A DNA stretch of 64,000 bases. It comes from CAZYFH01 sp965197395 (GTDB lineage Bacteria > Acidobacteriota > Vicinamibacteria > Vicinamibacterales > UBA8438). A program made the position numbers and the translations under genes. Shown in pieces: positions 49,225 to 58,984 of the stretch (within the stretch, counting starts at the first letter, position 1; the number at the start of each line of letters is the position of its first letter). Where the stretch lies: contig CBDANB010000007.1 in assembly GCA_965197395.1 (NCBI GenBank), positions 62,001 to 126,000 on the forward strand, in the 5' to 3' direction. The notes beneath the pieces are model-generated. The model was not told where the DNA came from. It searched no databases and saw only the letters and a program-made list of their open reading frames with translations.

Positions 49225-50311
49225 GCGCCGCATCGGCTCATTCAATCACAGGTCCGGTTCCCCCGCTGATGCGTTCCGCCGTGTGGCGGTGCTCGGCGCG
49301 CTCGCCGCGTTTCTGGCGCTCGGCGCGACCGGACAGGCCGTCCAGCAACCTCCGTTGGTGGAACGTGTCGACGTCGGACGGGTCGTTGTCGACGCCCGCG
49401 TGGTCGATCGGTCTGGACAGCCGGTGATCGGCCTTGCGCCGAGTGACTTCGAGGTGGAAATCGGCGGGCAACCGGTTCGCGTCGAGTCAGTGCAGTGGAT
49501 CGGGGGCGACGCGCGCGACCATGGGCCGCTGGTGTCGACACCGCTGGCCGGTGTGATCGAGCCGAACGCGGCCGGCCGCTTCATCGTCCTGGTCGTTCAG
49601 AAGAGCCTCGAGAGTCGCCGCGCCATCGGGCTGCTGCGTCTACTGCAGGAAAGCGGCCGGCTGTTTTCCGGCCTGACGTCCAGCGACCGCGTCGCCATCC
49701 TGTCCTTCGACTCGCATCTCAAGATCTGGCTCGACTTCACCGACGACCTCGATACGGCCCGGACGATGCTCGCGGACGATGTCATGTTCCGCTCGGCGAC
49801 GGCGGTCGAGCCGTCGTCCGAGTTCTCATTGATCTCGCGCCTCAGCCAGGCGCGCGGGCGCGAGGCATCAACCATCGAAGAAGCGCTGCGTCTGGTGGGG
49901 GACGCGCTCGGGCCGCTGCCAGGATCGAAGTCGGTCGTCTTGATCGGGTATGGCTTCGGCCGCTTCACGCGAGGGCTTGGCGTCGTCGGGGCGCACCTGA
50001 GTCCCGATTACGGTGAGGCTCTCAACGCTTTGTACGCAGCGCGCGCAACCGTGTTCTGCCTCGACATCACGAACGCCGACTCCCATACATTTGAGCTTGG
50101 GCTCAAGGCGGTGGCCGAGGACACCGGCGGCTTCTTCCTGCGCGCACACCTCTTCACCCAGCGCGCGCTCGATCGGGTGGCCGGTGCGCTCGTGGGGCAT
50201 TACGTGCTGTTTACGGAGACACCTGACTTGGCCCCGGGCACCCACCGCATCAAGGTCGGTCTGGTTCGGGAGAAAGGAACGGTCTTCGCGCGCAGGACAT
50301 ACGTCCAATGA
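49223..50311 (+). CDS. Secreted VWFA-related protein lacking MIDAS
   Basis: 362 residues with an N-terminal signal (RRVAVLGALAAFLALGATGQA). Region VVVDARVVDRSGQPVIGLAPSDFEVEIGGQPV is the conserved lead-in of the acidobacterial VWFA-related family. At the metal-ion site the expected DxSxS is VVQKSLES, so metal-dependent ligand binding is probably lost. Later blocks (SSDRVAILSFDSHLKIWLDFTDD, ALYAARATVFCLDIT, EDTGGFFLRAHLFTQRALDRV) follow the family. It ends about 136 bp before a quinoprotein gene. Confidence 0.82.
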   Translation: MRRIGSFNHRSGSPADAFRRVAVLGALAAFLALGATGQAVQQPPLVERVDVGRVVVDARVVDRSGQPVIGLAPSDFEVEIGGQPVRVESVQWIGGDARDHGPLVSTPLAGVIEPNAAGRFIVLVVQKSLESRRAIGLLRLLQESGRLFSGLTSSDRVAILSFDSHLKIWLDFTDDLDTARTMLADDVMFRSATAVEPSSEFSLISRLSQARGREASTIEEALRLVGDALGPLPGSKSVVLIGYGFGRFTRGLGVVGAHLSPDYGEALNALYAARATVFCLDITNADSHTFELGLKAVAEDTGGFFLRAHLFTQRALDRVAGALVGHYVLFTETPDLAPGTHRIKVGLVREKGTVFARRTYVQ

Positions 50312-50447
50312 CAGCATGCAGATGCCGGCTCGCGCCCGTCGCGGCCCGTACGCGACACCGGCTCGCCATCTCCCGCTCGACGGGGCGCGCGCCGGCGCCG
50401 GTGGCATAATCAACCGAGTGTTCCCCGGAACACCCCCAGGAGGGTCC

Positions 50448-52226
50448 ATGCGTGCATCTCGGTCGACGATGTCCCGTGCCTGCCTTGCAACGTTCGCCTT
50501 TCTCTCGCTCAGCGTCGCCGCCGAGTTTCCCGCCCGGGCACAGGTCGGCGATTTCACCCCCGTCACGGATGCGATGCTGCAGGATCCCGATCCCGGCGAC
50601 TGGCTGATGTGGCGGCGCACGCTCGACGGCTGGGGCTACAGTCCGCTCGACCAGGTCAGCCGGGAGAACGTCGGGGAGCTGCGCATGGTCTGGTCGCGCG
50701 CGTTGATGCCCGGCACGCAGGAGGGCACGCCGCTTGCCTATGAGGGCGTCCTCTACATGCCAAACCCGCGCGACATCATCCAAGCGTTGGACGCGGTCAC
50801 GGGCGATCTGCTGTGGGAGCATCGACGGGAAATCCCCGACGATGCGGAGGACTACCTCTTTGCCACCGCAACCAACCGGAATGTGGCCATCTACGGCAAC
50901 CTGATCATCGACACCAGCGTCGACGACTACGTGTTCGCGATCGACGCCACGTCGGGTCAACTGGCCTGGGAAACCGAGATCCTCGACTACAAGGTGAACC
51001 CGGCGAATCAGACCTCCGGTCCGATCATCGCCAACGGGAGGGTGGTGTCGGGTCGCAGCTGCATGCCCCAAGGCGGACCTGACGCCTGTGTCATCACGGC
51101 CCATGACGCGAACACGGGCGCGGAGCTGTGGCGACGGCGCATGATTCCCGGACCCGGGGAGCCGGGTGACGAGACCTGGGGCGGCGTGCCGTTCGAGCAA
51201 CGCACGCACGTCGGTTCGTGGATGGTGCCGAGCTACGACCCGGAGTTGGATCTCGTCTACATCGGGACATCGGTGACCTCGCCCGCCCCGAAGTTCTTGC
51301 TCGGTGGCACCGACAACAAGCACCTGTATCACAACTCGACGCTCGCACTCGACGGCGCGACGGGCGAGATCAGGTGGCACTACCAGCATCTGAACGATCA
51401 CTGGGATCTCGATCATCCGTTCGAGCGCTTGCTGGTCGATACCGCTGTCGCTCCGAACCCCGCGGCGGTGAGCTGGATCAACCCGCGCCTCCGGGCGGGT
51501 GACGTGCGGCGGGTCGTCACCGGCATTCCCGGGAAGACCGGCGTCGTCTACACCCTGGACCGGGAGACCGGCGAATTCCTCTGGGCGACGCCAACGGTCA
51601 CCCAGAACGTCATCAGCGACATCGACGGCGCCACGGGAACGGTCACGGAGAACTCCGAGGTGGTCTTCACCGGGACCGGTCAAGAAGTGCTGGCCTGTCC
51701 GACGTGGCTTGGGGGCAAAGACTGGGAAGCCGGCGCCTACAGTCCGCTCACCAACACGATGTACTTCCCGTTGCGCAACGCGTGTGCGCGGATGATGGCG
51801 ACGGCCACGCGGGAGGGTGACATCGGAGCGAGGTTGTATGCGCTGGCCGTGCGCAATCAGTTCGCGCCAGGATTCGACCAGCTCGGCACCGTGCGCGCGA
51901 TCTCGGCGGAGACGGGGGAGACGCTGTGGCAGCACGACCAGCGAGCGATGACCATGTCGCTCGTCGCCACGGGCGGCGGTCTCCTGTTCGGCGGCGACGC
52001 GAACGGTCGCTTCCGGGCGTTCGACGACGACACCGGCGAGGTCCTCTGGGAGATCAACCTCGGCTCCCCAGTCACCGGGTTCCCGATCACCTATGCGGTC
52101 GGCGGCCGGCAATACGTCGCGGTGAGCACCGGCGTCGCCGGAACGTCAGCCGGGCTTTTGGTGCTGACGCCGGAGCTGCGCCCGAGTCTCGGGAACAACC
52201 TCTTCGTGTTCGCCCTACCGGAGTGA
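50448..52226 (+). CDS. PQQ-type quinoprotein dehydrogenase, paralog A
   Basis: 592 residues, exported (signal to PARAQ). Eight-bladed propeller typical of PQQ alcohol dehydrogenases: MWRRTLDGWGYSPLDQVSRENV, many DAxTGxLxWE blade motifs, and HLNDHWDLDHPFE, where W-D-x-D holds the catalytic Asp. No vicinal Cys pair and no C-terminal cytochrome c domain, so an external electron acceptor is needed. ATG at 50448 follows CCAGGAGGG. It is strongly similar along its whole length to the protein at 58985-60769. PQQ synthesis genes are not in the window. Confidence 0.9.
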   Translation: MRASRSTMSRACLATFAFLSLSVAAEFPARAQVGDFTPVTDAMLQDPDPGDWLMWRRTLDGWGYSPLDQVSRENVGELRMVWSRALMPGTQEGTPLAYEGVLYMPNPRDIIQALDAVTGDLLWEHRREIPDDAEDYLFATATNRNVAIYGNLIIDTSVDDYVFAIDATSGQLAWETEILDYKVNPANQTSGPIIANGRVVSGRSCMPQGGPDACVITAHDANTGAELWRRRMIPGPGEPGDETWGGVPFEQRTHVGSWMVPSYDPELDLVYIGTSVTSPAPKFLLGGTDNKHLYHNSTLALDGATGEIRWHYQHLNDHWDLDHPFERLLVDTAVAPNPAAVSWINPRLRAGDVRRVVTGIPGKTGVVYTLDRETGEFLWATPTVTQNVISDIDGATGTVTENSEVVFTGTGQEVLACPTWLGGKDWEAGAYSPLTNTMYFPLRNACARMMATATREGDIGARLYALAVRNQFAPGFDQLGTVRAISAETGETLWQHDQRAMTMSLVATGGGLLFGGDANGRFRAFDDDTGEVLWEINLGSPVTGFPITYAVGGRQYVAVSTGVAGTSAGLLVLTPELRPSLGNNLFVFALPE

Positions 52227-52231
52227 TATCC

Positions 52232-52639
52232 ATGAGCGGATTATTGACGCGCAGTCGAGTCGTGCTGATGGGATCGACCATTGTGTTCGCGTGTGGCGGC
52301 CTCGACGGCATGGCGCAACAAACCGAGCCTCAGCGGCGACCGGTGTTGAACTTCGTGGGGGTCACGGCGCACGCGTGGGGGGCCTGGGTGCGCCCCGGCG
52401 TCGCGGTGGAGGACTGGGTCGAAGAGGCCAGAGGGCTCTGTGCGCCCGAGGAGTATTGCGAAGTCAACGTCTTCGAGGGGGCCGAGTTGGCGACCCACGA
52501 GTACCCGGTGCCCGAGGCGAATCGCGCGGCACTCAAGTGGGTGCTGGTGTATCGACACGACGAGACCCCGAGAATCGCGGTCGAGGAGGCGCACGCGGCT
52601 GCGGGCGGCGAGAAACGCCGGTGGACGTTTCAGGAGTAG
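52232..52639 (+). CDS. Small secreted protein of unknown function
   Basis: 135 residues, signal peptide with TIVFACGG (possible lipobox) near residue 21. The mature part is rich in Trp, Glu and Arg, with two Cys (LCAPEEYCEV) that could form a disulfide. No known domain recognised. ATG 52232 lies 5 bp after the quinoprotein stop, so the two are probably co-translated and it may be an accessory or electron-transfer partner; that is inference. Confidence 0.6.
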   Translation: MSGLLTRSRVVLMGSTIVFACGGLDGMAQQTEPQRRPVLNFVGVTAHAWGAWVRPGVAVEDWVEEARGLCAPEEYCEVNVFEGAELATHEYPVPEANRAALKWVLVYRHDETPRIAVEEAHAAAGGEKRRWTFQE

Positions 52640-52678
52640 AGCTGCCCCGTGTGACTGGCTGGAGGGGGCCCCAGCCGG

Positions 52679-54862
52679 TCACGGCAGCGTCAACGCTACC
52701 AGCGAGCCGGGAAACCCCGTCTGGACGCTCCCGATCTGCACCACGATGTACTGCTTGTCCCGGTGCAGGTAGGTCATCATTCCGTACTGACCCGGGGCCG
52801 GAAGCTCGACGCTCCCCAGAATCTCTCCTGTGAGCTTGTCGCGGCCGTGGAGCTCCAGCGGAGCGTCGGGCACGATCTGCCTGGTGCCTTCGCTCAGCGA
52901 TCGGGTCTGGACCAGGAGATCCCCCATGACCATCTGGATCGAGAAGCCGGCGCCGCCCGTATTGGGGATGTCCAATCCCTGCAAGCGAGGGTTGTTCCTG
53001 ATGACCTCGGGCGTCGTGCCGACTGGCAACGACCAGGATCGCTCGCCGGTGTTCATCTTGAAGGCGGACAGCTGGTTGTCCATTGGTTTGTAGAGCCGCA
53101 AGCCGTCGATGCGCGGCAGTCCGGTTACCGAGACGAACGGGACCTGCGCGTCGGTCGGCTCCCGGAAGCCGCCCGGCAACCATGCCGCCACCGTGGTGCC
53201 GGTGGTCGGCGTGCTGTTGGGTGTGGCGCCGCTCCTGCCGGGCACGGCATAGTTCGGGTCGTCCTCGTCCACGCCACCTGTGGGCGCCATGAACCCTGGC
53301 GCGTTGCATCCTCGTCGGTGTGACGCGTACATGATCCCCGTGCTCGGATCCCCGACCGGCGGGTGGGGGATGACGTTCCCACCCCCAAGACAGCCGACGT
53401 TGTTGTAGAAGTCGTTGTCGTGGTTCTCGGGCAGCGGTGGCACGTAGAGACCGCCGACCCGGTAGTGCCTCAGGATCTCCAGCGCCTGCTGCTTCAGCTC
53501 CGGCGTGTAGTCGATGATGAATTCGTCTGTCAGTCCGTCCAGGATGATGCGGTCCACCGGCTCCGGCCGGGTCGGGTAGGGCTGCGTTGGCGAGGTGTAG
53601 TTGCCAGGGACTTCCGTCTGAATCACCGGGCGGTCCCGGATGGGCCAGATGGGCTCGCCGGTCTCCCGATTGAACGCGAAGATCAACCCCTGCTTCGTGT
53701 TCTGGATCAGGGCCGGGATACGCCGCCCGTCCACCGTCAGATCCATCAGCATCGGCGGCGTCGGCAGGTCGTAGTTCCACTGGTCACTGCGGTGGATCTG
53801 GAAGTGCCATTTCCGCTCGCCCGTGCGCACGTCCAGCGCGAGGACGCAGCCCCCGAAGAGGTTGTCGCCGGGCCGATGGCCCGCGTAGGTCTGCACGGTC
53901 GAGGCGTTTGTCACCAGATACACGAGCCCCAGCTCCGGGTCGGCGGATGCGGGTGCCCACGTCGACAAATCGCCCGACCACTCCCACGCGTCGTTGTGCC
54001 ATGTCTCGTGACCCACTTCGCCGGGTCGTGGGATGACGTGGAACTTCCACAGGAACTCCCCGGTGGCGGCATCGAATCCCATGATGTCGCCGGGGACGTT
54101 CTCGATCCGGGTCTGGCCGTAGCCGGGTTGGTGACCCACGAGCACCACGACGACGCCGTTCACGACGATGGGCGGCGCCGAGGCGGTGACCATCCCGAGC
54201 TCCCTCGGGATCCCGTAGTCGGGATCGTAGCTCGCGCTCCGGTCCTGCCACCGCCCCCAGTCGGCCACGAGGGGCGGTATCAGGTCGATGGTGCCGGATT
54301 CTGAAAAGCCCTCAAGCGGGACCCGGGTGCCCCAGTTCTCCAGCGGCCGGCCCGTCTTGGCGTCCAGCGCCCACAGAAAGAACGCCGGGCTCGTGACGTA
54401 GATCACGCCGCGCCCGTTCACCTCGCCATACGCGACCCCCTTCCCGTAGGCCTGTCTCGGGGAGCGCAGGTGCCTGATGGTTTCCGGCTCGCGAAAAGCC
54501 CAGAGCGTCTCGCCGGTGGCGGGGTCGATCGCGACCACCTGCCGTCTCGGCGTGGCGACCGTGTAGAGCATCCCGTCGACATAGATCGGCGTGGACCGGG
54601 AAAAGTAGTCGAGGTTGGGGCCGAAGTTGTCGCTCCGCCAGGTCCACGCCACCTCGAGGTCAGCGAAGTTGCTGCCGTTGATCTGGTCCAGGGGCGACGA
54701 CCGTGTGTGCCCGGCATCGCCGCCGAGATAGCGCCACTCGCCGTTCTCGGTCCCGGTGAGGCGCTGCGCGAACGCGGTCGCGGCCACCGACATCAGCAGC
54801 ATGAAGACGAGGCCACGCGGGAGAACACGCGTGGCGAATGGTCTGCGCTCGATCGTGGCCAT
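52679..54862 (-). CDS. PQQ-type quinoprotein (glucose dehydrogenase-like, soluble)
   Basis: 727 residues, signal peptide to ATAFAQ. Beta-propeller of the glucose/polyol dehydrogenase branch: GEWRYLGGDAGHTRSSPLDQIN, IHRSDQWNYDLPTPPMLMDL (the W-D-x-D Asp position reads W-N-Y-D, so first Asp is Asn), then GRRIPALIQNTKQGLIFAFNRETGEPIWPI. No N-terminal membrane domain as in E. coli Gcd. GGGGGAGAG precedes ATG 54862, fixing the start. Its tail faces the small secreted gene, 39 bp apart. Confidence 0.88.
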   Translation of the reverse strand: MATIERRPFATRVLPRGLVFMLLMSVAATAFAQRLTGTENGEWRYLGGDAGHTRSSPLDQINGSNFADLEVAWTWRSDNFGPNLDYFSRSTPIYVDGMLYTVATPRRQVVAIDPATGETLWAFREPETIRHLRSPRQAYGKGVAYGEVNGRGVIYVTSPAFFLWALDAKTGRPLENWGTRVPLEGFSESGTIDLIPPLVADWGRWQDRSASYDPDYGIPRELGMVTASAPPIVVNGVVVVLVGHQPGYGQTRIENVPGDIMGFDAATGEFLWKFHVIPRPGEVGHETWHNDAWEWSGDLSTWAPASADPELGLVYLVTNASTVQTYAGHRPGDNLFGGCVLALDVRTGERKWHFQIHRSDQWNYDLPTPPMLMDLTVDGRRIPALIQNTKQGLIFAFNRETGEPIWPIRDRPVIQTEVPGNYTSPTQPYPTRPEPVDRIILDGLTDEFIIDYTPELKQQALEILRHYRVGGLYVPPLPENHDNDFYNNVGCLGGGNVIPHPPVGDPSTGIMYASHRRGCNAPGFMAPTGGVDEDDPNYAVPGRSGATPNSTPTTGTTVAAWLPGGFREPTDAQVPFVSVTGLPRIDGLRLYKPMDNQLSAFKMNTGERSWSLPVGTTPEVIRNNPRLQGLDIPNTGGAGFSIQMVMGDLLVQTRSLSEGTRQIVPDAPLELHGRDKLTGEILGSVELPAPGQYGMMTYLHRDKQYIVVQIGSVQTGFPGSLVALTLP

Positions 54863-55137
54863 CTCTCCCCCTGCTCGATCCGGAATCATATGTGTCCGCC
54901 GTGCGTCGGCTCGACCTCGACGATGTGCAGGACGGTCGGGTTCGGGCTCGACGCGATGTGGCGGGTGCACGGCAATGCGTCCCGATCATACCGTTCATTG
55001 CTCATTGCTCACGGCTCACGACGACCTGCCCAAGGGCCGCATCCTCCGTCTCGGTTGTGCCGATTCTTGACCGCCTCGACCGCCTCCACCACAATCACCT
55101 CACCGCGTCGCGGGCCGTCGCCCCGTCGCCGCCACTC

Positions 55138-55773
55138 ATGTCACAGCCACCGCTTCGTCTCACCCTGGTGTCGCTGACCGTCCTGACAGTGCTGCTTGGG
55201 GGGTCGCCCGTCGCGCAGGACGGCTCGCCCCGGCCCGCGGTGGCACCGAGCGGACGGGTGACGACGAGTGTGACCTTCGACGGTCGATTGTTGCGCGGCG
55301 CGACTGGATGGTTCACGCGCACACCGTCGCACTCCGGTCCGTCCCGCATGACGATCGACTACGGTCAGCCCCACGCGCGAGGCCGCAGGATCTTCGGCGG
55401 ACTGGTGCCCTACGACCAGGTCTGGCGCCTCGGTGCGAACTGGGCGACCCGCCTGACGCTCGATGTCAACGTGCGGCTCGGCAGCCTCGACGTGCCACGT
55501 GGTGAGTACACGCTGTTCATGCTGCCTCGGGTGGACGGCGCCGAGCTGATTGTCAGTCGAGAGACCCGGCAATGGGGCACCGACTATGACCCGTCCTGGG
55601 ATTTCGGGAAGACCCCACTCGGTCACCGCGTGCTCGCCGAGCCCGTGGAGAGCCTGGCGATGACGCTGCAGCCGGATGTTCCGGCCAAGGACGGGGACGT
55701 TCCCTCGGGCATGCTGCGCATCGCATGGGGCACGGCTGAGTACTTCGCCGATTGGCGGATGCTCTGGCCGTAA
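55138..55773 (+). CDS. Secreted DUF2911 protein
   Basis: 211 residues with a Sec signal (LTLVSLTVLTVLLGGSPVAQ). Signature block MTIDYGQPHARGRRIFGGLVPYDQVWRLGANWATRL defines DUF2911, abundant in Acidobacteria and Bacteroidetes. GEYTLFMLPRVDGAELIVSRETRQWGTDYDPSWDFG continues it. Function unknown. The 275 bp upstream, shared with a divergent quinoprotein gene, show a short degenerate repeat (CATTGCTCATTGCTCACGG) but no clear promoter. Confidence 0.85.
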   Translation: MSQPPLRLTLVSLTVLTVLLGGSPVAQDGSPRPAVAPSGRVTTSVTFDGRLLRGATGWFTRTPSHSGPSRMTIDYGQPHARGRRIFGGLVPYDQVWRLGANWATRLTLDVNVRLGSLDVPRGEYTLFMLPRVDGAELIVSRETRQWGTDYDPSWDFGKTPLGHRVLAEPVESLAMTLQPDVPAKDGDVPSGMLRIAWGTAEYFADWRMLWP

Positions 55774-55833
55774 TCTGGGGGGCGGACGACACAGGGGATC
55801 GAATCGAGGACCGACCAACGCGGGGGATCAGTG

Positions 55834-57204
55834 ATGAACGACAGCCGTGGGAAGCGTCCGGTGGGCGCGCCGATCGTGTGGGTCGCCGTGATCGCGTTCA
55901 CCTCGGGCGTGTCTGGCAGCGCCGCTGACTGGGCGCAGTGGCGAGGGGCCGACCGTCTGGCGGTGTGGCATGAGACCGGCATCGTGCAGGACTTGCCGGA
56001 TCAGTTGCTCGTGAGCTGGCGCACGCCGATCCGGTCGGGCTACGCCGGGCCGGCGGTGGCCGGCGGACGTGTGTTCGTCACCGACTGGCGAGAGGACCCC
56101 GATTCGCGCACGGTCGACGGGACGGAACGCGTGCTGGCGCTGGACGAGCGGACGGGCGATGTCCTGTGGACGCACGAGTGGCGCACCAGCTACCGGATGA
56201 TGATGGTTTCGTATGCGATCGGCCCGCGCGCGACCCCGACCGTCGACGGTGACCGGGTGTACGTCGTCGGCGCGACCGGGCGGCTGTTCTGCCTGGATGT
56301 CGAGACCGGCCGGGTCGTCTGGGAGAAGGATTACGTGGCCGACTACGACACGAGCGTCCCCACCTGGGGCATCGCCAGCGCACCGCTCGTGGACGGCGAA
56401 CTGCTGCTCACGGTGGTCGGCGGCGAGCCCGACGCGCTTGTCGTCGCGTTCGACAAGCGCACCGGCGCGGAGGTGTGGCGGGCGGTCGAGGTCGTCGGTG
56501 AGATGGGCTACGGGCAGCCGGTCATCTACGAGGCGGGTGGTGCCCGCCAGCTCATCGTCTGGCACGCCGCCGCTCTGGTGTCGCTCGATCCACAGACCGG
56601 TGCAATCAACTGGGAAGAGGTATGGGAGGCCGGTTCCGGCCTGTCGGTCGCCACGCCTGTCATGAGCGACGACTATCTGCTGGTGACGCAATTCTACTAT
56701 GGCTCGATGATGATGCGGCTCAGCCAGGATCGCCCGTCGGCCACGCTCTTGTGGAAGGGGACGGGGCGTAGCGAGATGCCGGACCAGACCGACGGTCTGC
56801 ACTCGCTCATTACGACACCGATCATCGAGGACGACTACGTCTATGGCGTGGGGAGCTACGGCGAGCTGCGAGGGCTGGATGCCGGGACCGGCGAACGGGT
56901 GTGGATGAGCCCGGCCATGACCGCGCAAGCACGCTGGGGCACCGCGTTCATGGTGCGTCACCGGGGCCGCTACTTTGTGAACAACGACGAGGGTTTCTTA
57001 CTGCTCGCGCGCTTCACGCCGGAGGGCTACGTGGAGCTGGACAGGACGCGCCTCATCGAGCCGACGTCGCACTCCGCGGCCGGCCGTCCGAACCGGACTG
57101 ACCGCCCCGTCAACTGGACTCATCCTGCGTATGCCAACGGTCACATCGTGCACCGGAACGACGAGGAGATCATCCGGGCGTCGCTGCGCGCCGCCGACTA
57201 CTAG
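55834..57204 (+). CDS. Secreted BamB-like PQQ-repeat beta-propeller protein
   Basis: 456 residues, signal peptide (VAVIAFTSGVSGSAA). Mature start DWAQWRGADRLAVW, then repeated propeller blades (VLALDERTGDVLWTHEW, LFCLDVETGRVVWEKDY, VVAFDKRTGAEVWRAVE). Lacks the W-D-x-D catalytic box, so it resembles BamB/YncE-type structural propellers rather than a dehydrogenase. GTG at 55831 is an alternative start. Followed by a hairpin and a TPP enzyme gene. Confidence 0.82.
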   Translation: MNDSRGKRPVGAPIVWVAVIAFTSGVSGSAADWAQWRGADRLAVWHETGIVQDLPDQLLVSWRTPIRSGYAGPAVAGGRVFVTDWREDPDSRTVDGTERVLALDERTGDVLWTHEWRTSYRMMMVSYAIGPRATPTVDGDRVYVVGATGRLFCLDVETGRVVWEKDYVADYDTSVPTWGIASAPLVDGELLLTVVGGEPDALVVAFDKRTGAEVWRAVEVVGEMGYGQPVIYEAGGARQLIVWHAAALVSLDPQTGAINWEEVWEAGSGLSVATPVMSDDYLLVTQFYYGSMMMRLSQDRPSATLLWKGTGRSEMPDQTDGLHSLITTPIIEDDYVYGVGSYGELRGLDAGTGERVWMSPAMTAQARWGTAFMVRHRGRYFVNNDEGFLLLARFTPEGYVELDRTRLIEPTSHSAAGRPNRTDRPVNWTHPAYANGHIVHRNDEEIIRASLRAADY

Positions 57205-57213
57205 TGCCGCGTA

Positions 57214-57231
57214 CGGGGCACTCGTGCCCCG
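57214..57231 (+). terminator. Short perfect hairpin between propeller and TPP-enzyme genes
   Basis: CGGGGCA-CTCG-TGCCCCG, a 7-bp perfect stem with a 4-nt loop, lies between the stop at 57204 and the GTG at 57241. No T-run. It may attenuate or end the upstream transcript. Confidence 0.4.
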
Positions 57232-57240
57232 AACGGTCCA

Positions 57241-58908
57241 GTGAACGCACACGAGATCGACATGCGCGGTAGCATCGCCTTCCTCTCGCTGCTGGTCGAC
57301 GAAGGGGTGACCCATCTGTTCGGCAATCCCGGCACGACCGAGCTGCCGCTGATGGCGGCGCTGCCGAAGTTCCCGCAGATGCAATACGTGCTGGCGGCCC
57401 AGGAATCAGCGGTCGTCGCGATGGCCGACGGCTATGCGCGCGCACATGGCGGCTTGGCCGCGTGCAACGTACATGTCGCGCCCGGTCTCGGGAACGCGAT
57501 GGGGTCGTTGTTCAACGCGAACTGGATCGGATCGCCGCTGATCGTGACGGCAGGACAACACGAGGTCGGACACGGCCTGACCGAGCCGATGCTGTACGCA
57601 CCGCTCGAGCCAATCGCTCGTCCCGTGGTCAAGTGGGCGGTCGAGGTCACGCGGCTGACCGACCTGCCACGTGTGGTGCGGCGCGCGGCCAAGACCGCGC
57701 TGGCGCCGCCGACCGGCCCGGTGTTCATCTCGCTCCCGGCCAACGTCCTTGATGACGACGCGGAGATCGACCTCGGCCGGCGCAACCGCGTCGACGCGCG
57801 AAATCGACCCGCCGATGCGACGCTGGACGCGCTCGCGGAGCGTCTCCTCGCGGCGGACAACCCCGTTCTCGTGTGCGGACACGACGTGAACATGCGCCGC
57901 GCACTCGACTCGGCGGCGGAGCTGGCGGAGCTGCTCGGCGCCGCGGTTTACCAGGACACGGTCCCGACCGCCGCACCGTTCGTTTCCCGCCACGACTGCT
58001 ATGTCGGCATGCTCAGCCGCGATCAGCGCGACGTCTCGCGGCGCCTCGCTGACTTCGACCTGCTGGTGTGTCTCGGGACGGACCTCTTGCGTATGTCCGT
58101 GCCGGGCACCGTGTCCCCGCTGCCCGCCGGGCTGCCGGTCGTGCAGATCGCCGAGCGCAACGCCGAGCTGGCCAAGAACTATCCGACGGAGGTTGCGATC
58201 CAGGCGGATGTCGATGCGACGCTGACTGCGCTCACTGCCGTGCTGCGCGCGCGTCGAAGCCCGGGTCAGACCGCCGCGGCCGCGCGCCGTATCGATGCGA
58301 TCCGAGTGGGGAACTGGTCGGCCCAGCGTGAGGCCCTGGCGCGGTCACTCGCGACCCGCCCCGATGGTCGCCTCGACCCCGATGGGCTGATGCTTCGCAT
58401 CGCCGAGAGCCTGCCCGAGGACGCGGTGGTGGTGGACGAGGGGCTGACGTCGACGCGTGCGCTTCCGCAGCTCGTGGCGTATCGCGACGCGTGGAGCTAC
58501 TACGGTCTGTCAAGCGGCGGGATCGGCTTCGCGATCGCGGGCGCCATCGGGATTCGCCTCGCCGTGCCGGGCCGGCCACTCGTCGCGGTCATCGGCGATG
58601 GGTCGGCGATGTACAACATCCAGGCGCTCTGGACCGCGGCGCACCTGAAGCTGCAGATGGTGTTCGTCATTGCCAACAACCGCGAGTATCGAATCCTCAA
58701 GCAACGCGTGCGCACGCGCGACGACTTCACGGGCTTCGTCGGCATGGACTTCAGGGATCCGCCGATCGACTTTGCGGCGTTGGCCGCCGCAATGGGGGTG
58801 CGCGCGCTACGGGTCACCGAGGCCGATGCGGTCGGAACCGCGCTCCGCGAGGCGCTCGCGCACGACGGCCCGACGCTGCTAGACGTGATCGTGGACGATG
58901 GTATGTGA
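57241..58908 (+). CDS. Thiamine-diphosphate enzyme, benzoylformate decarboxylase-like
   Basis: Decarboxylates or condenses 2-keto acids. 555 residues. FGNPGTTELPL near the N terminus, Glu for cofactor activation in AAQESAVVAMADGYARA, VHVAPGLGNAMGSLFNANWIGSPLIVTAGQ with the active-site His, and the TPP/Mg motif GDGSAMYNIQALWTAAHL ending in IANN (GDG-x24-26-NN). Substrate Ser of benzoylformate decarboxylase is replaced (GTT). GTG 57241 used; ATG 57262 is possible. Aromatic 2-keto acid is the best guess. Confidence 0.85.
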   Translation: MNAHEIDMRGSIAFLSLLVDEGVTHLFGNPGTTELPLMAALPKFPQMQYVLAAQESAVVAMADGYARAHGGLAACNVHVAPGLGNAMGSLFNANWIGSPLIVTAGQHEVGHGLTEPMLYAPLEPIARPVVKWAVEVTRLTDLPRVVRRAAKTALAPPTGPVFISLPANVLDDDAEIDLGRRNRVDARNRPADATLDALAERLLAADNPVLVCGHDVNMRRALDSAAELAELLGAAVYQDTVPTAAPFVSRHDCYVGMLSRDQRDVSRRLADFDLLVCLGTDLLRMSVPGTVSPLPAGLPVVQIAERNAELAKNYPTEVAIQADVDATLTALTAVLRARRSPGQTAAAARRIDAIRVGNWSAQREALARSLATRPDGRLDPDGLMLRIAESLPEDAVVVDEGLTSTRALPQLVAYRDAWSYYGLSSGGIGFAIAGAIGIRLAVPGRPLVAVIGDGSAMYNIQALWTAAHLKLQMVFVIANNREYRILKQRVRTRDDFTGFVGMDFRDPPIDFAALAAAMGVRALRVTEADAVGTALREALAHDGPTLLDVIVDDGM

Positions 58909-58984
58909 GTGCGCCGAGCCTCGGCGCTGTGTGTAGAAAAGGGGGGGGCGCCACCCGTGGAGCGACTCGGCGTGTGGGTGCGCT

